In this document: piece by piece, positions 1 to 9,597 of the stretch
How positions within the stretch are numbered: position 1 is the first letter of the stretch
Layout of the letters: each line of letters starts with the position of its first letter
Source of the DNA: Methylovirgula sp963708155
Lineage (GTDB): Bacteria > Pseudomonadota > Alphaproteobacteria > Rhizobiales > Beijerinckiaceae
NCBI GenBank assembly: GCA_963708155.1
Contig: OY970183.1
Coordinates: forward strand, 806,001-870,000
Direction: 5' to 3'
DNA: 64,000 bases
Made by a program: the position numbers and the translations under genes
Notes under the pieces: model-generated
Told to the model about the DNA's origin: nothing
What the model saw: the letters and a program-made list of their open reading frames with translations, nothing else
Database searches by the model: none

Positions 1-104
1 TCGGCAGCGCTGCCCCGCGGCCCCATGATCAGATCGATATGCGCAACTTCGTTGCCGTCGCCGACGAGTGCTTCACCGACGAGAACGCGGTCAATCTTAG
101 CCAT
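1..104 (-). CDS. fae: Formaldehyde-activating enzyme Fae (N-terminal part, runs off window)
   Basis: The minus-strand reading frame from the ATG at 104 gives about 34 residues beginning MAKIDRVLVGEALVGDGNE and continuing VAHIDLIMGPRGSAA. This is the highly conserved N-terminus of Fae, including the catalytic-site region around His in VAHID. Fae condenses formaldehyde with tetrahydromethanopterin in the cytoplasm, the entry step of the H4MPT formaldehyde oxidation pathway of methylotrophs. A GGGAG ribosome-binding site sits about 7 bases upstream of the ATG. The gene is cut by the window edge, so length and C-terminus cannot be seen. Fae paralogues exist, but the close match to the standard N-terminus favours true Fae. 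Confidence 0.9.
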   Translation of the reverse strand, partial: MAKIDRVLVGEALVGDGNEVAHIDLIMGPRGSAA

Positions 105-162
105 GTGGATGCTCCCTTGCCTGATTTCAGATCGAAGCCTAGTTCAACATCAAACGTGGTTC

Positions 163-1119
163 TCAAGGACTCCCGCGCAGTTCAAAAATAGCGAAACGAC
201 GCTCAGGATCGGACAAGGTTGCATCGACACGCCAGCCGCTGCGTGTTGCGAGTTGCGAGAAGCTTTCGACGCTATATTTGCGCGAGCTTTCCGTATGGAT
301 CGTCTCGCCGTTTTTGAACGTAAAGGAGCGGTCCCCGATGGTGACGGTTTGCTTTTCGAGGCTCACGAGATGCATTTCGACCGCAGATTCCGCTTCGTTC
401 CAGCGCGCCTCGTGCGCGAAGCGGGCGAGCATGAAATTTCCAGAAAGTTCGCGATTAATCCGCGCCAGCAGGTTAACGTTGAACGCGGCCGTGACGCCCT
501 CGCAGTCGTCGTAGGCAGCGATCAGGCTCTGAACGTCTTTATTGAGGTCGGCGCCAATGATCGCGCGGCCACCAGGGCCGACATGACCTCGCATGCGCTG
601 TAGAAAGGCAGAAGCCTCGGCCGTATCGAGGTTGCCGATCGTCGAGCCGGGGAAGAATGCAACGCGGCCATTTGCCGGCACATGTGCCGGAATCTCAAAA
701 TCCGAAGTGAAGTCGGTCGCGATCGGATGGACCTTAAGTCGTGGAAAGCGATCGCGCATCCGCGCGGCCGTTTGCTCCAGAAAATCCGTTGCGATGTCGA
801 TCGGCACATAAAGCGCCGGCCCATCCAGCGCGTCGAGAACGATCTCGGTCTTCAAGCCCGCGCCGGCGCCATATTCGAGAAGAACCGCGCCGGGGCCGCA
901 AAAATTCGCGATCTGCGGGGCGTTGCTCCTCAAGATCGCGGTTTCTGTCCGCGTTGGATAATATTCCTCGAGCCGCGTGATCGCCTCGAAGAGTTCGCAG
1001 CCCCGGTCGTCGTAGAGCCACCTCGCGGGAAGCGTCCGCTGCGGCCGCGACAGTCCGGCCAATACATCCGCGCGGAAGGAATCGAGCTGGCGCGTTTTTG
1101 GGTAGACTAATTCCAGCAT
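163..1119 (-). CDS. egtD: L-histidine N-alpha-methyltransferase EgtD
   Basis: 318 residues, the normal length for EgtD (about 320). It trimethylates histidine to hercynine using S-adenosylmethionine, the first step of ergothioneine synthesis in the cytoplasm. Visible family features are LPARWLYDDRGCELFEAITRLEEYYPTR-type N-terminal text, the SAM-binding segment LLEYGAGAGLKT, and FFPGSTIGNL. The start is set at ATG 1119, which overlaps the stop of egtB in a TGATG arrangement, so the two genes are translationally coupled. A longer frame runs upstream inside egtB but has no family similarity there. Confidence 0.93.
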   Translation of the reverse strand: MLELVYPKTRQLDSFRADVLAGLSRPQRTLPARWLYDDRGCELFEAITRLEEYYPTRTETAILRSNAPQIANFCGPGAVLLEYGAGAGLKTEIVLDALDGPALYVPIDIATDFLEQTAARMRDRFPRLKVHPIATDFTSDFEIPAHVPANGRVAFFPGSTIGNLDTAEASAFLQRMRGHVGPGGRAIIGADLNKDVQSLIAAYDDCEGVTAAFNVNLLARINRELSGNFMLARFAHEARWNEAESAVEMHLVSLEKQTVTIGDRSFTFKNGETIHTESSRKYSVESFSQLATRSGWRVDATLSDPERRFAIFELRGSP

Positions 1120-2399
1120 CACGTATCCTCCGCGAGACGCAGACCCGAGAACTGCCATCGCGCGTCGGGCGGGAAAAAATTGCGATAAGTCGAGCGAATG
1201 TGGCTCGCCGGAGTAACGCAAGACCCGCCGCGCAACACAAACTGGCCGCACATGAATTTGCCATTGTATTCGCCGATCGCGCCCTCGGCTGTCTGGAAAC
1301 GCGGATAAGGCGAAAAGGCGCTTTGCGTCCATTCCCAAACGTCGCCATACATCTGTCGCGGCCCACCCGTCGACACTGGCGCGGGGCGCGGGCGCAGTCG
1401 CCCTGTATCCAGCAAGTTTCCATCCCGCTGCACGCCCTCGGCCGCATGTTCCCATTCGAATTCGGTTGGAAGACGCCGTCCCGCCCAGGCCGCGAAAGCG
1501 GCGGCTTCGAAATAGCTGATGTGGGTGACCGGCGCTGCAGGATCGACGGGTTGCGCACCGCGCAATGTCATCGTCCAATAATTTCCCTCGCCGCGATCGT
1601 CCCAATAGAGGGGCATCGCCCAGCCTTCGGTCTGGGTTTTCGTCCAGCCCTCGGAAAGCCAGAGCAGCGGATTGCGATAACCGCCATCGGCGATGAATTC
1701 GATCCATTCCTCATTCGTCACGAGGCGATCCGCTAGCCGGAACGGCTCGACAAACACTTTATGCCGCGGCCCCTCGCAGTCGAACGAAAATCCCTCGCCA
1801 TCGTGGCCGATATCGATGAGGCCGCCGGAAAACGGCAAGAATTGCAAGACGGCCGAGCCGTCGGCTTCTATGGCAAGCGGCTCTGCGCTTCTATAGGCGG
1901 GGCACAGGGGATTCTGCGCGAAGAGGTGCAGAATGTCTGTAAGCAGAAGCTCCTGATGCTGCTGTTCGTGATGGCATCCAAGCTCGATCAGCTCCGTTGC
2001 AGCAGCCTTTGGCGCCGATTTTTCGAGGAGCCGCGCAACAGCAGAATCGACATGCTCGCGATAGCGATAAATATCGTCGAGGCTCGGGCGGGTGATGAGG
2101 CCGCGCTTTGGTCTCGGCTGCCGCGCGCCGATCGAGTTGTAGTAGGAGTTGAAGAGGAAATTGTAGGTCTCGTCGAAACATCGATAGTTTTGGAGAAAAG
2201 GCATGAGCACCATCTTCTCGAAAAACCACGTTGTATGGGCAAGATGCCATTTAGCCGGACTTGCGTCCGGCATCGATTGAGGCGTGGCGTCGGCGTCGGA
2301 TAATCTCGCCCCAAGACATCGGCTGGTCTCGCGCACACTCTGGTAGAGGGAAAGGAGCCGGTGAATTTCGAGATGCGATCGGACTGGAACTTCGGTCAT
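1119..2399 (-). CDS. egtB: Ergothioneine biosynthesis protein EgtB (hercynylcysteine sulfoxide synthase type)
   Basis: 426 residues. An N-terminal DinB-like four-helix domain carries the iron ligands (HLAHTTWFFE and HHEQQHQE, the HxxxHxE pattern). A C-terminal formylglycine-generating-enzyme fold follows (GGYRNPLLWLSEGW; YGDVWEWTQSAFSPY; FVLRGGSC). EgtB is a non-haem iron enzyme that joins hercynine to cysteine or gamma-glutamylcysteine with oxygen to give the sulfoxide. Start ATG 2399 has a strong AGGAAGGGA ribosome-binding site. It is the first gene of a two-gene operon with egtD. No EgtC or EgtE is visible here, so the lyase step must be encoded elsewhere. Confidence 0.93.
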   Translation of the reverse strand: MTEVPVRSHLEIHRLLSLYQSVRETSRCLGARLSDADATPQSMPDASPAKWHLAHTTWFFEKMVLMPFLQNYRCFDETYNFLFNSYYNSIGARQPRPKRGLITRPSLDDIYRYREHVDSAVARLLEKSAPKAAATELIELGCHHEQQHQELLLTDILHLFAQNPLCPAYRSAEPLAIEADGSAVLQFLPFSGGLIDIGHDGEGFSFDCEGPRHKVFVEPFRLADRLVTNEEWIEFIADGGYRNPLLWLSEGWTKTQTEGWAMPLYWDDRGEGNYWTMTLRGAQPVDPAAPVTHISYFEAAAFAAWAGRRLPTEFEWEHAAEGVQRDGNLLDTGRLRPRPAPVSTGGPRQMYGDVWEWTQSAFSPYPRFQTAEGAIGEYNGKFMCGQFVLRGGSCVTPASHIRSTYRNFFPPDARWQFSGLRLAEDT

Positions 2400-2695
2400 T
2401 GTATCCCTTCCTTCCTATCCATTATCGGTGCGAGCATCGGCCGCCTTTCGACATTCACCATGCGTTAAATGGAAACCCTCTCAATAATAATGCCTGGCTG
2501 CGTTTATTATACGATTGAATTTATGTCGTCGGCACAAGCATTTGAAGCGTCGAAGCGAGGAAGCTATAGGACTATTAGCGGATCGTTTCTATGAAGATTG
2601 CAAGTTTCAAAAATCAAGAGTGAAGCTCGGTCAACGAAATGTGTTCGAACAGGGTCTGCCAGCTTCGAGCATATATGGCCCGAGAACCTATTCAT

Positions 2696-3640
2696 TCAAC
2701 CTCGTTTGGTGGAAGGAATGAACCCAGGCACTCCAGTATCGACGACCGGGTTGAAGCGGGTGTTCGTCGTGATCCCATCTCGAATCTCCTGCATCGCATC
2801 TTCGGGCAGAGTTGAGATGTCAAAGTTCTCTTCGATATGCCGAGGTGAGGTCGAGGTGGTCAGCAGAGCGGTGCCCCGTTGCACGGCCCAGGCCAGCACG
2901 ACTTGCGCAGGCGTCTTGTGGACGCGGCGTGCGATCGCCGTAATGATTGGGTCCTCCGTAACTCTTGGCTTTATCGCATGTCCCAACGCCGCGAACGCAA
3001 GCAGGACAATTCCGTGCCGCCGACAATATTCGAGCAGCTCCCACTCGGGCAGATAAGGATGCGATTCGACTTGAACCACGGCGGGCTTTATGCGGGCGAT
3101 GGCGACGATTTCCTGCAATTGTTTCAAGCCGATGTCTGACAGGCCAATTGACTTGCATCTTCCGGCGTCCACCAAACGCTCCAACGCCCCCCAGGTTTCC
3201 GCCAAGGTCACGCCTTTATCGTAAATCACCTCGCCCTGCGCGTCCCTCGGGTCCTGCTCATCGCCTGGCTGAAAGGCAAACGGGGTGTGGATGAGATAGC
3301 AATCAGCGTGATCGAGTTGGAGTCGTCGCAGACTTGCTTCGTAGGCGGGCGTGACTCGCTCAGGGCGATGGTTGTTGTTCCATAGCTTCGTGGTGACGAA
3401 GACGTCCTCTCGCCGAATTTCCGTGGCTTTAAACACCTGCTGCATCGCCTCGCCAACGGCAGCCTCGTTGCGATAGCGCTCCGAGCAGTCGAGATGTCGG
3501 AATCCCACTTCCAACGCGGCGATGGTCGCTTTTCTGGTCACGACAGGATCGGGGATCAGCGTGCCAAACCCGAGGGCCGGCATGGAAGAGCCGCCGGCGA
3601 GAGGAAATCTCGTGTCGCGAAGCGCATCTGGGTCTGCCAT
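2696..3640 (-). CDS. Aldo/keto reductase family oxidoreductase
   Basis: 314 residues, typical AKR length. The TIM-barrel family tetrad is readable: Asp and Tyr in DCSERYRNE, Lys in TTKLWNNNH and the His that follows. The N-terminus MPALGFGTLIPD and the region GLSDIGLKQL match the family. Such enzymes reduce carbonyl compounds with NADPH in the cytoplasm. The specific substrate cannot be told. The ATG is preceded by AAGGAT at good spacing. It stands alone, with a 296-base gap before egtB and about 500 bases of non-coding sequence on the other side. Confidence 0.88.
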   Translation of the reverse strand: MADPDALRDTRFPLAGGSSMPALGFGTLIPDPVVTRKATIAALEVGFRHLDCSERYRNEAAVGEAMQQVFKATEIRREDVFVTTKLWNNNHRPERVTPAYEASLRRLQLDHADCYLIHTPFAFQPGDEQDPRDAQGEVIYDKGVTLAETWGALERLVDAGRCKSIGLSDIGLKQLQEIVAIARIKPAVVQVESHPYLPEWELLEYCRRHGIVLLAFAALGHAIKPRVTEDPIITAIARRVHKTPAQVVLAWAVQRGTALLTTSTSPRHIEENFDISTLPEDAMQEIRDGITTNTRFNPVVDTGVPGFIPSTKRG

Positions 3641-4143
3641 GCTTTAGATCCTTATTGAACTGACGGGATCAACCGCAACAATGGCTCAATCACCCGTCTG
3701 CCGCATTCGATCCTTTCTGACTCCGCGCAATAGAGATATTCGACAGCAATTCAGGCCAGATGTCACCATCACCGGATGAAAGCCGTTGGGCTTCCGGAAG
3801 GCAATTCAGTCGTTTCGAGACCATACCTGGGGCTTCGCCGTCGCCGAGGCAACGGTCAGTTGGAAAGTAAATCTGAAAACAGCCCATCCAAACCGGAGCC
3901 ATTTCGCGATTAATCGACACTGAGGTATTATTCGCCGCCGATAACCATCTCCCAGACGGCGAAGACCAAGCCAACCCAAATCCTGATCGAACGCGGCCGG
4001 CGCCCTTAAGCAGCGTTCGGCACGAGCAGCCTGAGCGAACAATCGCGCGCATTTGCGCAGTTCCGATAGCAAGCGAACTTACAACTGTTCTCCCACGAGG
4101 CTAGAGGCACCTATCGGCGCGTGGGCCCGACATGGAGGGGACA
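3641..4143. other. Intergenic stretch, no supported gene
   Basis: About 500 bases separate the divergent aldo/keto reductase and Lpd-like genes. The short frames here have arginine/serine-rich translations without family resemblance and lack convincing ribosome-binding sites. I saw no clear terminator or strong inverted repeat. It presumably carries both divergent promoters. Confidence 0.5.
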
Positions 4144-5514
4144 ATGATCTCTTACGATGCGATTGTCATAGGCACTGGGCAGGCCGGGCCATCTCTGGCG
4201 GGACGCCTTGTGGCTGTCGGAATGAACGTCGCGGTCATCGAACGCGGATTGCTTGGCGGCACGTGCGTCAACACGGGGTGCACGCCGACCAAGGCTCTGG
4301 TGGCAAGCGCCGAGGCCGCCCACGTGGCGCGCCGCGCCGCAGAGTTCGGCGTATTGATCGCAGGCACGGTAGGTGTCGACATGAAACGGGTCAAAGCGCG
4401 CAAGGATGCGATAGTCGAGGCGAAGCAGAAGCGTGTCTTGGCCGGATTGAGCGTCAAGAACTGCACGCTTTACCGCGGACAGGCGTCCTTCATCAGTCCG
4501 CACGAGGTCCGCGTCGGCGACGCGGTGCTGAGGTCGGAGAGGATTTTTATCAATGTTGGCGGTCGCGCCTCCGCCCCCCCGTTGCCTGGCCTGGACCAAG
4601 TCGACCATCTCACCAACAGCTCAATGATGCATATTGATTTTGTCCCGCCGCATCTCGTGATCGTCGGCGGCAGCTACATCGGGCTGGAATTTGCGCAGAT
4701 GTATCGCCGCTTCGGCAGCGAGGTGACGGTTATCGAGATGGCGCCGCGCTTGATCCCGCGCGAGGATGAGGATGTATCGGCGGCGATTCTCGAGATTCTG
4801 GAACACGAGGGCGTCCATGTCCGCCTCAACGCGAAATGTGTAAGCGTCGCGAAGAGTGACACGGGGATCACCGCGACTGTGGATTGCGCGGCCGGAGCGC
4901 CCGTCGTAAGCGGGAGCCATCTGCTGATTGCCGCAGGGCGGCGCCCCAATACGGATGATCTTGGTCTCGACGTGGCCGGCATCGCGCATGACGCAAGAGG
5001 ATTCGTTACGGTCGACGATCAACTGCGCACCAATGTGCCGGGTGTGTGGGCACTCGGCGACTGCAACGGCAAGGGCGCCTTCACACATACGGCCTATAAT
5101 GATTTTGAGATCGTCGCGGCAAACCTTCTCGACAACGACCCGCGCCGGGTGAGCGACCGCATTCCGACTTATGCCCTCTTCATCGATCCGCCGCTGGGGC
5201 GCGCGGGCTTGTCGGAGGCCGAAGCGCAGAAAACGGGGAAGCGCTTGCTCGTGGGCAAGCGGGCAATGACGCAAGTGGCCCGCGCGATCGAGAAGAGCGA
5301 AACCCAAGGGTTCATGAAAATCGTCATTGATGCGGACACGAAACAGATCCTGGGTGCGGCGGTGCTCGGTCCTGGGGGCGATGAGATTATCCATTGTGTT
5401 CTCGACCTCATGTACGCTAAGGCGCCCTATACCGTGATGCAGCGCGCAGTGCACATACATCCGACGGTATCGGAGCTGATTCCCACCATGCTCGGTGAAC
5501 TCCGGCCGCTATAG
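4144..5514 (+). CDS. FAD-dependent pyridine nucleotide-disulfide oxidoreductase (Lpd/MerA-like)
   Basis: 456 residues. An N-terminal FAD Rossmann motif (IVIGTGQAG) is followed by the redox-active disulfide GGTCVNTGCTPTK, with C41 and C46. The NAD(P) site IVGGSYIGLEFAQ lies mid-protein, then the second FAD contact ALGDCNG and the C-terminal catalytic dyad HIHPTVSE. It belongs to the class I flavoprotein disulfide reductases, close to dihydrolipoamide dehydrogenase and mercuric reductase, but has no MerA heavy-metal N-terminal domain. An ATG 12 bases upstream is possible, but the GGAGGGG just before 4144 decides for this start. The substrate is unknown. The 30-base gap to the MFS gene suggests an operon. 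Confidence 0.88.
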   Translation: MISYDAIVIGTGQAGPSLAGRLVAVGMNVAVIERGLLGGTCVNTGCTPTKALVASAEAAHVARRAAEFGVLIAGTVGVDMKRVKARKDAIVEAKQKRVLAGLSVKNCTLYRGQASFISPHEVRVGDAVLRSERIFINVGGRASAPPLPGLDQVDHLTNSSMMHIDFVPPHLVIVGGSYIGLEFAQMYRRFGSEVTVIEMAPRLIPREDEDVSAAILEILEHEGVHVRLNAKCVSVAKSDTGITATVDCAAGAPVVSGSHLLIAAGRRPNTDDLGLDVAGIAHDARGFVTVDDQLRTNVPGVWALGDCNGKGAFTHTAYNDFEIVAANLLDNDPRRVSDRIPTYALFIDPPLGRAGLSEAEAQKTGKRLLVGKRAMTQVARAIEKSETQGFMKIVIDADTKQILGAAVLGPGGDEIIHCVLDLMYAKAPYTVMQRAVHIHPTVSELIPTMLGELRPL

Positions 5515-5544
5515 TGCCGCCTGGAACGCGACGCGGAGACCGAA

Positions 5545-6867
5545 ATGGAAGATCAGAAGAACCCGGCTGCGCGGGAACGCTGGCCCGCGTCCCATGTGCC
5601 ATTTGCCTATTCGCCGATGACGCGGCGTCTAAGAACGATTGCTGTGATCTTGCTCGTCAGCGCCGGCTGCGTGAATTATCTGGATCGCGCCGCGGTGGCG
5701 GTGGCCGAACCGCAAATTCACCAGGAGCTGGCGCTTTCTTATGATCAAATCGGCGTTCTGCTCTCGGCCTTCGCTTGGAGCTACGGCCTCGCCCAAATCC
5801 CGGCCGGGACGCTGATCGACCGGTTCGGGCCGCGCCGGACGTTGGGCCTCGGCTTGATATTTTGGTCTCTCGCGCAAATTGCCGCGACATTCGTCTCCTC
5901 GCTCGGTCAATTTATCACTGCGCGCGTGGCGTTAGGCCTGGGTGAGTCGCCGATGTATATCGGCGGGTCACGTGTCTGCACCGACTGGTTTGCGCGCGAT
6001 CAGCGCGCCTTGCCGATCGCGATCTTCAATTCATCGTCCGGCTTGGCGCCGGCGCTTGCGCCGCCGCTGCTGACGTGGCTCATGCTTAGTTTTGGGTGGC
6101 GTATTATGTTCTTGATCGCCGGTCTCGCCGGATTCGCGATCGCCGTACTCTGGGCAGTGCTTTATCGCGGCCCCAAGACGGCACATATACCGGCTGGCGA
6201 CCTGGCCGAGATCCGCCGCGGCGATGTCGCAAACGTTCCTCATCTCGGCCTGCGCCAAGCCGCATGGCTGCTGGGCTACCGGACCTCCTGGGGGATGTTC
6301 TTCGGCTTCTTCGGCGTCGTCTACATCTCCTGGCTCTACGCCACATGGTTGCCCGCGTATCTCGAGAACGCGCGACACCAGAGCATCGCGACCGCCGGCT
6401 TTTGGGCCGCGATCCCGCTAGGAGCCGGTTTCATTGGCGCCGTCAGCGGAGGATTTATAGCACGTTGGCTCGGGGCGCGCGGCTTTGACGCGACCGCCGC
6501 CTGCAGAATACCAACGATAGGTGGGCTGTTTGCAGCAGGCGTGTGTACAGTCGCGGGTGCTTTCACCGGTAATGTTTATCTCGCGATCTCTCTGATAGCC
6601 TGCGGCCTGTTTGCGGCGAATGTTTCATCAAGCTGCGGGTGGGCTTTGGCCGCGGTGATCGCGCCCCCAAATACTGTCGCGACTCTCGAAGCCATACAGA
6701 ACGTCGGCGGATCGATCGGCGGCGCGCTCGCGCCGCTTCTTACGGGCGCCTTGTTGCAGGCGAGCAATTCATTCGTACCTGCTTTCGTGCTCGGCGGCGC
6801 GATTTCGATCGCTTGCGCGTTGATCTATCATTTTACGACCCGTAACCAGATCTTGCCGTCGGGATAA
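5545..6867 (+). CDS. MFS transporter, anion:cation symporter (ACS)-like
   Basis: 440 residues with about 12 hydrophobic segments. The family signature NYLDRAAVAVAEPQI in the first membrane helix and the loop IDRFGPRRTLG between helices 2 and 3 are typical of the glucarate/galactonate/phthalate-type symporters. It probably imports an organic acid across the inner membrane. The specific substrate cannot be inferred. It lies 30 bases after the disulfide reductase on the same strand and probably shares its transcript. Confidence 0.85.
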   Translation: MEDQKNPAARERWPASHVPFAYSPMTRRLRTIAVILLVSAGCVNYLDRAAVAVAEPQIHQELALSYDQIGVLLSAFAWSYGLAQIPAGTLIDRFGPRRTLGLGLIFWSLAQIAATFVSSLGQFITARVALGLGESPMYIGGSRVCTDWFARDQRALPIAIFNSSSGLAPALAPPLLTWLMLSFGWRIMFLIAGLAGFAIAVLWAVLYRGPKTAHIPAGDLAEIRRGDVANVPHLGLRQAAWLLGYRTSWGMFFGFFGVVYISWLYATWLPAYLENARHQSIATAGFWAAIPLGAGFIGAVSGGFIARWLGARGFDATAACRIPTIGGLFAAGVCTVAGAFTGNVYLAISLIACGLFAANVSSSCGWALAAVIAPPNTVATLEAIQNVGGSIGGALAPLLTGALLQASNSFVPAFVLGGAISIACALIYHFTTRNQILPSG

Positions 6868-7049
6868 TAGGACGGCAGTCGATATCGCCGCAGATTGAGT
6901 CTCACCCGACTGGCTGGCCGATCAATTACGCGCAGAAAGCATTGTTGCACATTTGAGCTTCATAGCTATTAGATCTGAATTTTCCGCACCTGGTAGAGCG
7001 CTTCAATGACACGGAATAGGCCCGAAATCGAAACCGGCAGGGCCGCAAG

Positions 7050-8396
7050 ATGACCCGCGATCAAGCCGATGCTCCGACCTTGCGCGAACTCGCGGGCGCC
7101 CGCCGGCGGCACGCCATCGGAACGATCCCTTATTGGTGGGAAGCAGCACCGCCGGGGAATGGAGGAGACACGCCCATTCCCCAAAAAGCCGATGTCGTCG
7201 TCGTCGGCTCCGGCTTTACCGGCCTCTCGGCAGCTCTCACGCTGGCGCGCGAAGGACGCGGCGTCATCGTGGTTGATGCCGGAGTGCCGGGCTTCGGCGC
7301 GAGCACGCGGAATGGCGGCCAGGTCGGCAGCGGCAATCAGAAATTCCGGGTCACGACGCTCGTCGCGATGAAAGGCGAGCGCAAGGCGGTCGAAATGCTG
7401 CGCGAGGGCGTCGAAATGCTCGACGGCATCGAGCGCCTCATTCAGCGCGAACACATCGACTGCGACTTTATGCGGTGCGGCCGGTTTCGCGGCGCGATGC
7501 GGCCCGAGCACTACAAATCCATGGCGCGGGACATGGAGGATTTGCGCCGCTATGCGAATGTCGAATCCGAAATGATCCCGCAGGCCAGCCAGCGAAAAGA
7601 GATCGGCACCGATCTCTTTTATGGCGGGTCATTGCTGCCGCAGGACGCCTCCCTGCATCCGGGGCGTTATCACGCGGGGCTTCTGGCGCGCGTGCGCGAT
7701 GCCGGTGGCCTCGTCTGCGCAAATGCGGCGGTCAGAGACATCGAGTCCGGGAAAAACCGGCACCTTGTCCGGTTTGAGGGATTTGACGTCGAGGCGCGAG
7801 ACGTCATCGTCGCGACAAACGGCTATACGAAAAATGTCGGTCCATTCTTCGCCCGGCGCATCGTCCCCGTCGTCTCCTCGCAAATCGCGACAGGCCCTAT
7901 TCCGCCCGCTCTCTTCGACGCTCTCTTTCCGAAGCGGCGGGTCTTCGGAAACTCGAATCGCGTCTTCTTCTATTTTCGTCCGGCACCCGGCGAATATCGG
8001 CTGATCTGGGGAGGACGCTCCAGCCATATCGCAAGGCAGGGTTCAGCAGCGGCCTATGCGCATCTTGCGAGAGACCTCCTGCATACCTTTCCGGAACTCG
8101 GCGAGATAAAATTGAGCCATGCCTGGGACGGGACGATTGGATATACGTTCGATGCGTTTCCGCATCTCGGCCGCACGGCCGATGGCATCCACTACGCTAT
8201 GGGCTATTGCGGCACGGGCGTCTCGAGAGCCACCCACTTCGGCCGAAAGATCGCGCTGCAACTGCTCGGAAAGCCCGAAGGCAAAAGCGCCTTCAGCGAC
8301 CTCGCGTTCCCAAGCCATCCCCTGCATTTCGCAGCGAAACCGGCGGTGCCGCTCGTCGAGACATGGTATCGTCTTCGAGATACCGGCAACTTCTGA
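7050..8396 (+). CDS. FAD-dependent amine oxidoreductase, DAO family (PuuB-like)
   Basis: 448 residues. The N-terminal Trp-rich segment IPYWWEAAPP and the dinucleotide site VVVVGSGFTGLSAAL are followed by FGASTRNGGQVGSG, which is characteristic of gamma-glutamylputrescine oxidase-like DAO proteins. C-terminal GYCGTGVSRATHFG completes the FAD site. Such enzymes oxidise secondary or primary amines with release of aldehyde. The precise amine is unknown. It is co-directional with the MFS gene, 180 bases downstream. Confidence 0.85.
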   Translation: MTRDQADAPTLRELAGARRRHAIGTIPYWWEAAPPGNGGDTPIPQKADVVVVGSGFTGLSAALTLAREGRGVIVVDAGVPGFGASTRNGGQVGSGNQKFRVTTLVAMKGERKAVEMLREGVEMLDGIERLIQREHIDCDFMRCGRFRGAMRPEHYKSMARDMEDLRRYANVESEMIPQASQRKEIGTDLFYGGSLLPQDASLHPGRYHAGLLARVRDAGGLVCANAAVRDIESGKNRHLVRFEGFDVEARDVIVATNGYTKNVGPFFARRIVPVVSSQIATGPIPPALFDALFPKRRVFGNSNRVFFYFRPAPGEYRLIWGGRSSHIARQGSAAAYAHLARDLLHTFPELGEIKLSHAWDGTIGYTFDAFPHLGRTADGIHYAMGYCGTGVSRATHFGRKIALQLLGKPEGKSAFSDLAFPSHPLHFAAKPAVPLVETWYRLRDTGNF

Positions 8397-8530
8397 CAAA
8401 CCTCCGCGCGATGAATAAATGCAAGACCGGCGAAGTCTCGCACGTCGATGATGTGACGCATTGTCAACCGGCCGCCCCGCCTGTAAATCTCGAGATTATC
8501 CATGAGATTACGGCAGCCTGACGGGTCCGC

Positions 8531-9418
8531 GTGTCCGATACCGAAAGCCCGAAAGGGCAAACCTCACCCCTCTTCCGTCGCGCCATTCTCCTGGTGCTCT
8601 TCATCACCGCTTGTCTGGTCGCCTATGGATTAATCCTGGCACGGTTCAATATGGCGAAAGCGCCCGACGAAGCCGAATTCGGCGCGTCTGCGGGCCAGGC
8701 ACAGATCCGGCTCTATCTGCAGCCCACGCATATCGATCCGGTCAACCATTCGATCCAGGTACGGATCAATCTTCTGCCGGGTTCCGCGGCGCCCGATGCC
8801 ACAACGATCGCGGATCGAAACTACGTCGTGAGAATCCAGCGCGGCGAGCAGATCGAGCAGATCAGCGCCAAGGCCGGCCAGCCGTTGCCGGAAGCAACTT
8901 TCGAGTTCTCCCTCGAGAACGGCAATGTCCGCGATTACCCATTTGACCGTTATGTCTCTTCGACGGTGCTTTCCGCGAGCGCGGTGGCCGCCGACGGCTC
9001 GGTTCAACCGCTGGCGATCCGGGTCACGGCATGGGAGGGGCTTTTCGGATTCACCGTGGAGGCCGCCGAACGCCCGTCTCCGACGCCGGGCGCGCTGGCG
9101 CTTGAATTCGTCTTCAGCCGCACAAGCGCCGTGGCCTTCTTCAGCCTCGCGATCTACGGCGCGATGTTCGTCGTGGCGATTTGCGCGCTGGCCATTGGCA
9201 GCCTGATTTTCGTCGGCCTGCGCAAGATCGAGGTGCCATTCGTCGGCGCGCTCGGCGCGATGATTTTCGCCCTGCCGGTTCTGCGCAACGCCCTGCCCGG
9301 CACACCGCCGCTCGGCGTGCGCGCCGACGGCCTCATCTTTTTCTGGGCAGAACTCGGCGCGATCGTCGCGCTTTGCCTCTTCATTTTGGCCTGGGCGCGC
9401 GGCGGCGCCAAGCCGTGA
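8531..9418 (+). CDS. DUF4436 family membrane protein
   Basis: 295 residues starting at a GTG. One membrane helix lies near the N-terminus (about residues 17-37). A soluble domain of about 160 residues contains the conserved DYPFDRY motif, and three further hydrophobic helices lie from about residue 200 to the end. The arrangement and motif match DUF4436, whose function is unknown. It stands 134 bases after the amine oxidase gene. No enzymatic motif is visible. Confidence 0.75.
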   Translation: MSDTESPKGQTSPLFRRAILLVLFITACLVAYGLILARFNMAKAPDEAEFGASAGQAQIRLYLQPTHIDPVNHSIQVRINLLPGSAAPDATTIADRNYVVRIQRGEQIEQISAKAGQPLPEATFEFSLENGNVRDYPFDRYVSSTVLSASAVAADGSVQPLAIRVTAWEGLFGFTVEAAERPSPTPGALALEFVFSRTSAVAFFSLAIYGAMFVVAICALAIGSLIFVGLRKIEVPFVGALGAMIFALPVLRNALPGTPPLGVRADGLIFFWAELGAIVALCLFILAWARGGAKP

Positions 9419-9597
9419 CGGAGATCGGCAGCAGGCCGTTTCTGGACCCATGAGTTTCTGCCGCCCCGGTTCTTTGCCGGAAGCGGGAAGCCGTCCACGA
9501 TCGCGGCATCGACGCGCCGCTATGCCGGGCGCGGCGTCGGTCGCCGCAGGGGACGCCCGCCGGCGTGATTTGCAGCCGCGGCAAGAGGTTTCCAAGA

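Noticed and set aside
4053..4637. Plus-strand frame overlapping the start of the disulfide reductase gene
   Set aside because: Out of frame with a strong flavoprotein gene; translation is low-complexity Arg/Gly/Cys.
4144..5514. Mercuric reductase as the specific identity of the disulfide reductase
   Set aside because: The fold and CxxxxC site fit, but there is no MerA N-terminal metal-binding domain, no vicinal C-terminal cysteine pair in GELRPL, and no other mer gene.
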